A DNA stretch of 64,000 bases, from the NCBI RefSeq assembly GCF_013359945.1, contig NZ_JABWCS010000213.1:62001-126000 (forward strand), read 5' to 3'. The DNA comes from Paenibacillus agri. GTDB lineage: Bacteria > Bacillota > Bacilli > Paenibacillales > Paenibacillaceae. Below the pieces are notes generated by a model. The model had not been told where the DNA came from. It ran no database searches and was given only the letters and a program-made list of their open reading frames with translations. Of the stretch, positions 61,218-64,000 are shown one piece after another. Every line of letters starts with the position of its first letter. Within the stretch, counting starts at the first letter, position 1. The position numbers were made by a program, and so were the translations under genes.

Positions 61218-62009
61218 CTACCACACAAAAATGAACAGCAGGTTAGCCAATGAAAAGGTGAAGACGGCATAATCACTGAGCCGGAATCGATAGATACGGA
61301 TCGGTGTACGGCCTTCGTCACCCTGGTAACAGCGGGATTCCATCGCTACGGCCAAGTCCTTGGCACGGAGAATGGACATCACGAACAATGGCATCAGCAT
61401 TGGCAGTACGCCGCTGAAGCGGGAGGTGATCCCCTTTCGGTGGAAACCGCCTCCGCGGGCCAGCTGTGCCTTGCGAATTTTGTCGAATTCTTCCATAAGG
61501 ATGGGCAGGAAACGCAGAGCGATGGAGAACATCATCACGGCTTCATGTACGGGGAGCCGCCATTTTTTCAAAGGCTTCAGCAAAATCTCCAGCCCCTCTG
61601 CGAGCAGAATAGGGGAAGTCGTCCGCACCAGCAGAGAGAGCAGCAGCACGATCCCCGCAATCTGCTCACACATCATGATTCCTTTGATGGCCCCTGGCCT
61701 AGAGAAATGAAGCGGTCCCCAGGTGATCATTACATCCCCTGCGCTCGTCACCAGTAAAGCTTGATAAATCATTGTCGAAGCGAAGAAGAGTGACAACGAC
61801 AAGAGGGTAAAGACCAATACCCGCCAGGATAACTTAGCAACTCCCCACAGTGCAATAAGAATCAGAAGCTGAGCCGTCTTCAGCTCCGGGCTATGGGTCA
61901 GCAGAAGCGCAGCCCCGAACAATAGCACAGCTAATATTTTCATCCGCGGGTCCCAGCGCTCCAGCCAGGAATTGCGTTTCTGATAAAGTAAGAAGCTTTT
62001 TCCGGACAT
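61218..62009 (-). CDS. ecfT: energy-coupling factor transporter transmembrane protein EcfT
   Basis: 263 aa, five or six helices. YQKRNSWLERWDPRMKILAVLLFGAALLLTHSPEL is the family opening; AMMFSIALRFLPILMEEFDKIRKAQLARGG contains the first ARG coupling motif and AKDLAVAMESRCYQGDEGRTP the second region that contacts the ATPases. It couples ATP hydrolysis by EcfA1/EcfA2 to substrate-specific S components encoded elsewhere (vitamins, cobalt or nickel). Confidence 0.92.
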   Translation of the reverse strand: MSGKSFLLYQKRNSWLERWDPRMKILAVLLFGAALLLTHSPELKTAQLLILIALWGVAKLSWRVLVFTLLSLSLFFASTMIYQALLVTSAGDVMITWGPLHFSRPGAIKGIMMCEQIAGIVLLLSLLVRTTSPILLAEGLEILLKPLKKWRLPVHEAVMMFSIALRFLPILMEEFDKIRKAQLARGGGFHRKGITSRFSGVLPMLMPLFVMSILRAKDLAVAMESRCYQGDEGRTPIRIYRFRLSDYAVFTFSLANLLFIFVW

Positions 62010-62027
62010 ACTATTCCCTCATTTTCA

Positions 62028-62900
62028 TTAGACTGATATTTGCCGGCTGCTTAGCAGCTTGGTGATGGTATCTGCTGCTTCCTGCGGGGACAGAATCTCA
62101 TTGCTGGGTACGGATCCCAGCTTCCGCAGCAACCGCGTTACAGCTAAAGCGGGCGGTTCTTCCCATCCAAAGGCTTCTAGTAATAACGGATCTGACAAAA
62201 GATCGGTGGGGTGCCCGTCGGCCAGGAATTGTCCTTCCTTCAGGGCGATGAGACGTGAGGCATGCTCCAGAATTTCCTCCAGCTGATGGCTGACCCACAT
62301 CACAGTCATTCCCCGTTGCCGGTTCATGGAATGCAATAGATCGAAGAGGGAGGTCCGGGACTGAAGATCCAGTCCAGCTGTTGGCTCATCAAGGATCAAC
62401 ACTTCTGGCTCTAACACGACTACACCGGCGATGGCGACCCGACGTTTCTCACCACCGCTCAGCTCGAACGGACTGCGGTCCTTAAATTGCTCGTAATCCA
62501 GCTGCACGGCCTCCATGGCTGCGCGTACTTTGACTTCTTTCTCTTCCGCTGTGAGCTTGGCGCTCTGGAGGCCAAAGGCGATGTCCTCGAACACGGTGGT
62601 AGAGAAGAGCTGATGCTCTGGATATTGAAAAATAAATCCGACCCGGTCAAACACCTGGGGTCGGCGGCTAAGATGCGGATCTGTGGCGTCCAGTTCTACC
62701 GTACCTTCCGAAGGAGCCAGGAATCCTTTTAGAAGCTGGAGAAAGGTAGACTTGCCTGATCCGGATTTCCCAGCAATGGCAAGCATCTCGCCGCTTTCCA
62801 CGCTCAGACCCAGATGCTGCAGTACGAACGGACCGGCAAGAGGTTTATTCCTACGGCGTTTGCTGTACGTAAAGGTAACGTCATTCAGCTTTATGTGCAT
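62028..62900 (-). CDS. ecfA2: energy-coupling factor ATPase EcfA2
   Basis: 290 aa. Walker A GKSGSGKST, Q-loop region FIFQYPEHQLFSTTVFEDIAFGLQ, signature LSGGEKRRVAIAG, Walker B VLILDEPTAGLD, switch VSHQLEE. FIFQYPEHQLF is the hallmark of the EcfA2 half. The ATG at 62900 overlaps the EcfA1 stop by 10 bp and follows GAGGGATTTATT; longer in-frame starts lie within EcfA1. Confidence 0.92.
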   Translation of the reverse strand: MHIKLNDVTFTYSKRRRNKPLAGPFVLQHLGLSVESGEMLAIAGKSGSGKSTFLQLLKGFLAPSEGTVELDATDPHLSRRPQVFDRVGFIFQYPEHQLFSTTVFEDIAFGLQSAKLTAEEKEVKVRAAMEAVQLDYEQFKDRSPFELSGGEKRRVAIAGVVVLEPEVLILDEPTAGLDLQSRTSLFDLLHSMNRQRGMTVMWVSHQLEEILEHASRLIALKEGQFLADGHPTDLLSDPLLLEAFGWEEPPALAVTRLLRKLGSVPSNEILSPQEAADTITKLLSSRQISV

Positions 62901-63727
62901 AATAAATCCCTCAATTTCTGTTCGTTCATATCTGCCGGAACAGAGATGCCTTGCTGGCGAAGCAGCCCGGCAAGCCTGTGATAATAAGGCAGCTCCAATC
63001 CGCAATTCTCCAGTAACACGGTATCCTGTTCCAGTTTGGCAGGTGTACCTTCAGCTATGATTTCGCCGCTGCGGAACAGCACCCAGCGGTCTGCACCAGT
63101 AACCTCTTCCAGATGGTGCGTAATGTAAATAAGGGTGAAGGGCACCTGCTTCCTGACTTCGTGCAGGGTCTCAACGAACTGCCGGCGGGCTACAGGATCG
63201 AGCATAGAAGTGGCTTCATCCAGAATGAGACAACGTGGGGCCAGAGCGAGAACCGAGGCTAGAGCCAGCTTCTGCTTTTCGCCACCGGACAAGTTGCTGA
63301 CAGGACGTTCTTCATCTGCTTCCAGACCAACCAGCTGAATGGCCCAGGCAATACGGCTTGCGATTTCTTCCTGTGGCCAACCGATATTAGAGAGCCCAAA
63401 GGCGATGTCTTCTCCGACAGTGATGCCCACCTGCTGGTTCTCAGGATTCTGGAACACGATTTGGACGGCCCGGCGGATCGCTGGAAGGGAGGAACGCTCA
63501 GACGTATTATGTCCCTCTACCAGAACCGTTCCTTCGGTTGGTAACTCTATGCCATTTAACAGCCGGGACAAGGAAGATTTGCCGGAGCCATTGCGCCCCA
63601 GAAACGCAACAAATTCACCGAAGGGAATGTTAAGGGATACATGAGATAATGCCGGCTTGTGGCCGGCATCCTCATCTTCTTCATCAGGTTCATTGTAATA
63701 GAAGGTGGCGTTCCGGATATCAATCAT
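62891..63727 (-). CDS. ecfA1: energy-coupling factor ATPase EcfA1
   Basis: 278 aa. Walker A GRNGSGKSS, Q-loop IVFQNPENQQVGITVGEDIAFGLSNIG (the EcfA1 hallmark QNPENQ), signature LSGGEKQKLALAS, Walker B CLILDEATSMLD, switch ITHHLEEV. It is upstream in the leftward operon and overlaps both neighbours. With EcfA2 and EcfT it makes the complete energising module. Confidence 0.93.
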   Translation of the reverse strand: MIDIRNATFYYNEPDEEDEDAGHKPALSHVSLNIPFGEFVAFLGRNGSGKSSLSRLLNGIELPTEGTVLVEGHNTSERSSLPAIRRAVQIVFQNPENQQVGITVGEDIAFGLSNIGWPQEEIASRIAWAIQLVGLEADEERPVSNLSGGEKQKLALASVLALAPRCLILDEATSMLDPVARRQFVETLHEVRKQVPFTLIYITHHLEEVTGADRWVLFRSGEIIAEGTPAKLEQDTVLLENCGLELPYYHRLAGLLRQQGISVPADMNEQKLRDLLCT

Positions 63728-64000
63728 TAATGGTCGCCGCCTTCCCTTCGGGTTTGTCTTGATTTACTGGTCCGAAGACGCTTTTGGCATCATCAGGATT
63801 GAAGGTGCCGTCAGCTGTATTCGGGATTTGCCAGAAGAAATCAATCTCCACACCGCCCTCGGCGGCCAGCTCCAGAAAGTCACGCATGAACACGCCTTTA
63901 CCGGGATCGCAGGAAGGACTGCCTGAAATGCCAAGACCGCCTACAATCGTATATCCGTGATCCTGATAAGTCTTGAGCTGCTCGACCACAGGCAGCAGAA
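63720..64000 (-). CDS. TudS-related putative desulfidase (C-terminal part)
   Basis: The frame enters from the right window edge and encodes the last 93 residues. VVGGLGISGSPSCDPGKGVFMRDFLELAAEGG has the conserved SPSC cysteine of the DUF523/TudS-like (CD3072-type) proteins, which remove sulfur from thio-compounds using an iron-sulfur cluster. The remaining cysteines are outside the window. Its stop overlaps the ecfA1 start by 8 bp, so it is first, or at least upstream, in the same transcript. Partial; assignment moderate. Confidence 0.6.
   Translation of the reverse strand, partial: LLPVVEQLKTYQDHGYTIVGGLGISGSPSCDPGKGVFMRDFLELAAEGGVEIDFFWQIPNTADGTFNPDDAKSVFGPVNQDKPEGKAATIND

Overview
The window looks like a chromosomal segment of a Paenibacillus-type Gram-positive bacterium. 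Pointers are the strong AGGAGG-type ribosome binding sites, lipobox signal peptides, a YesM/YesN-type sensor pair beside a sugar importer, a T-box leader before trpS, and tandem alpha-1,3-glucanases of the GH87 type. I see no phage, insertion sequence, CRISPR array, rRNA or tRNA gene.

Layout. 0-7.6 kb: a frameshifted LysR gene, a YesM/YesN-type two-component pair, and a three-gene sugar ABC importer behind two abutting cre-like sites. 7.6-18.4 kb: small metabolic and resistance genes with local regulators: a Nudix hydrolase, a paired small DMT transporter, TetR, LysR/SDR, T-box-controlled trpS, an oxidoreductase/TetR/MFS cluster sharing an operator-like motif, and a one-frame MerR-SDR fusion behind a MerR-type promoter. 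18.8-25.1 kb: two secreted GH87 paralogues, one with a full multidomain architecture and one stripped down, with related upstream regions. 25.3-35.2 kb: SDR, ROK regulator, a broken MFS gene, serine hydrolase, YkoP-like gene plus polysaccharide deacetylase, folE2 with a Zur-box-like site, an oligopeptide-binding protein, and an ECF sigma/anti-sigma pair whose only well-placed start codon is ATC. 35.3-43.6 kb: an ArsR-type regulator with two ABC exporter half-transporters, a broken glyoxalase-like gene, a Bcr/CflA-type MFS pump, and a lactonase-like metallohydrolase divergent from an HxlR regulator.

43.6-51.5 kb is the most coherent candidate system. DedA, a sensor kinase/OmpR-type regulator, an ABC-2 exporter, a DUF347 membrane protein, an MGDG-synthase-type glycosyltransferase and a secreted protein lie in one direction. 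Three promoter regions inside the block carry the same four-fold 11-bp-periodic hexamer array (TTAARA-N5-TTAAKA-N5-TTCAYR-N5-TTYAKR), as expected for one OmpR/PhoB-family regulator. I infer a self-contained cell-envelope response regulon; a phosphate-starvation (PhoP) regulon is the main alternative.

51.8-58.2 kb is iron: FetAB-like exporter genes, then a Btr-like AraC/substrate-binding fusion regulator and a FeuABC-like siderophore uptake operon, with Fur-box-like sites before both and no ATPase gene. 58.4-60.4 kb is a second ECF sigma/anti-sigma pair. The right end carries a CcdC-like membrane protein, an ECF vitamin transporter module (EcfT, EcfA2, EcfA1) and a truncated TudS-like gene running off the window.

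All assignments rest on reading motifs and context; no database search was possible.
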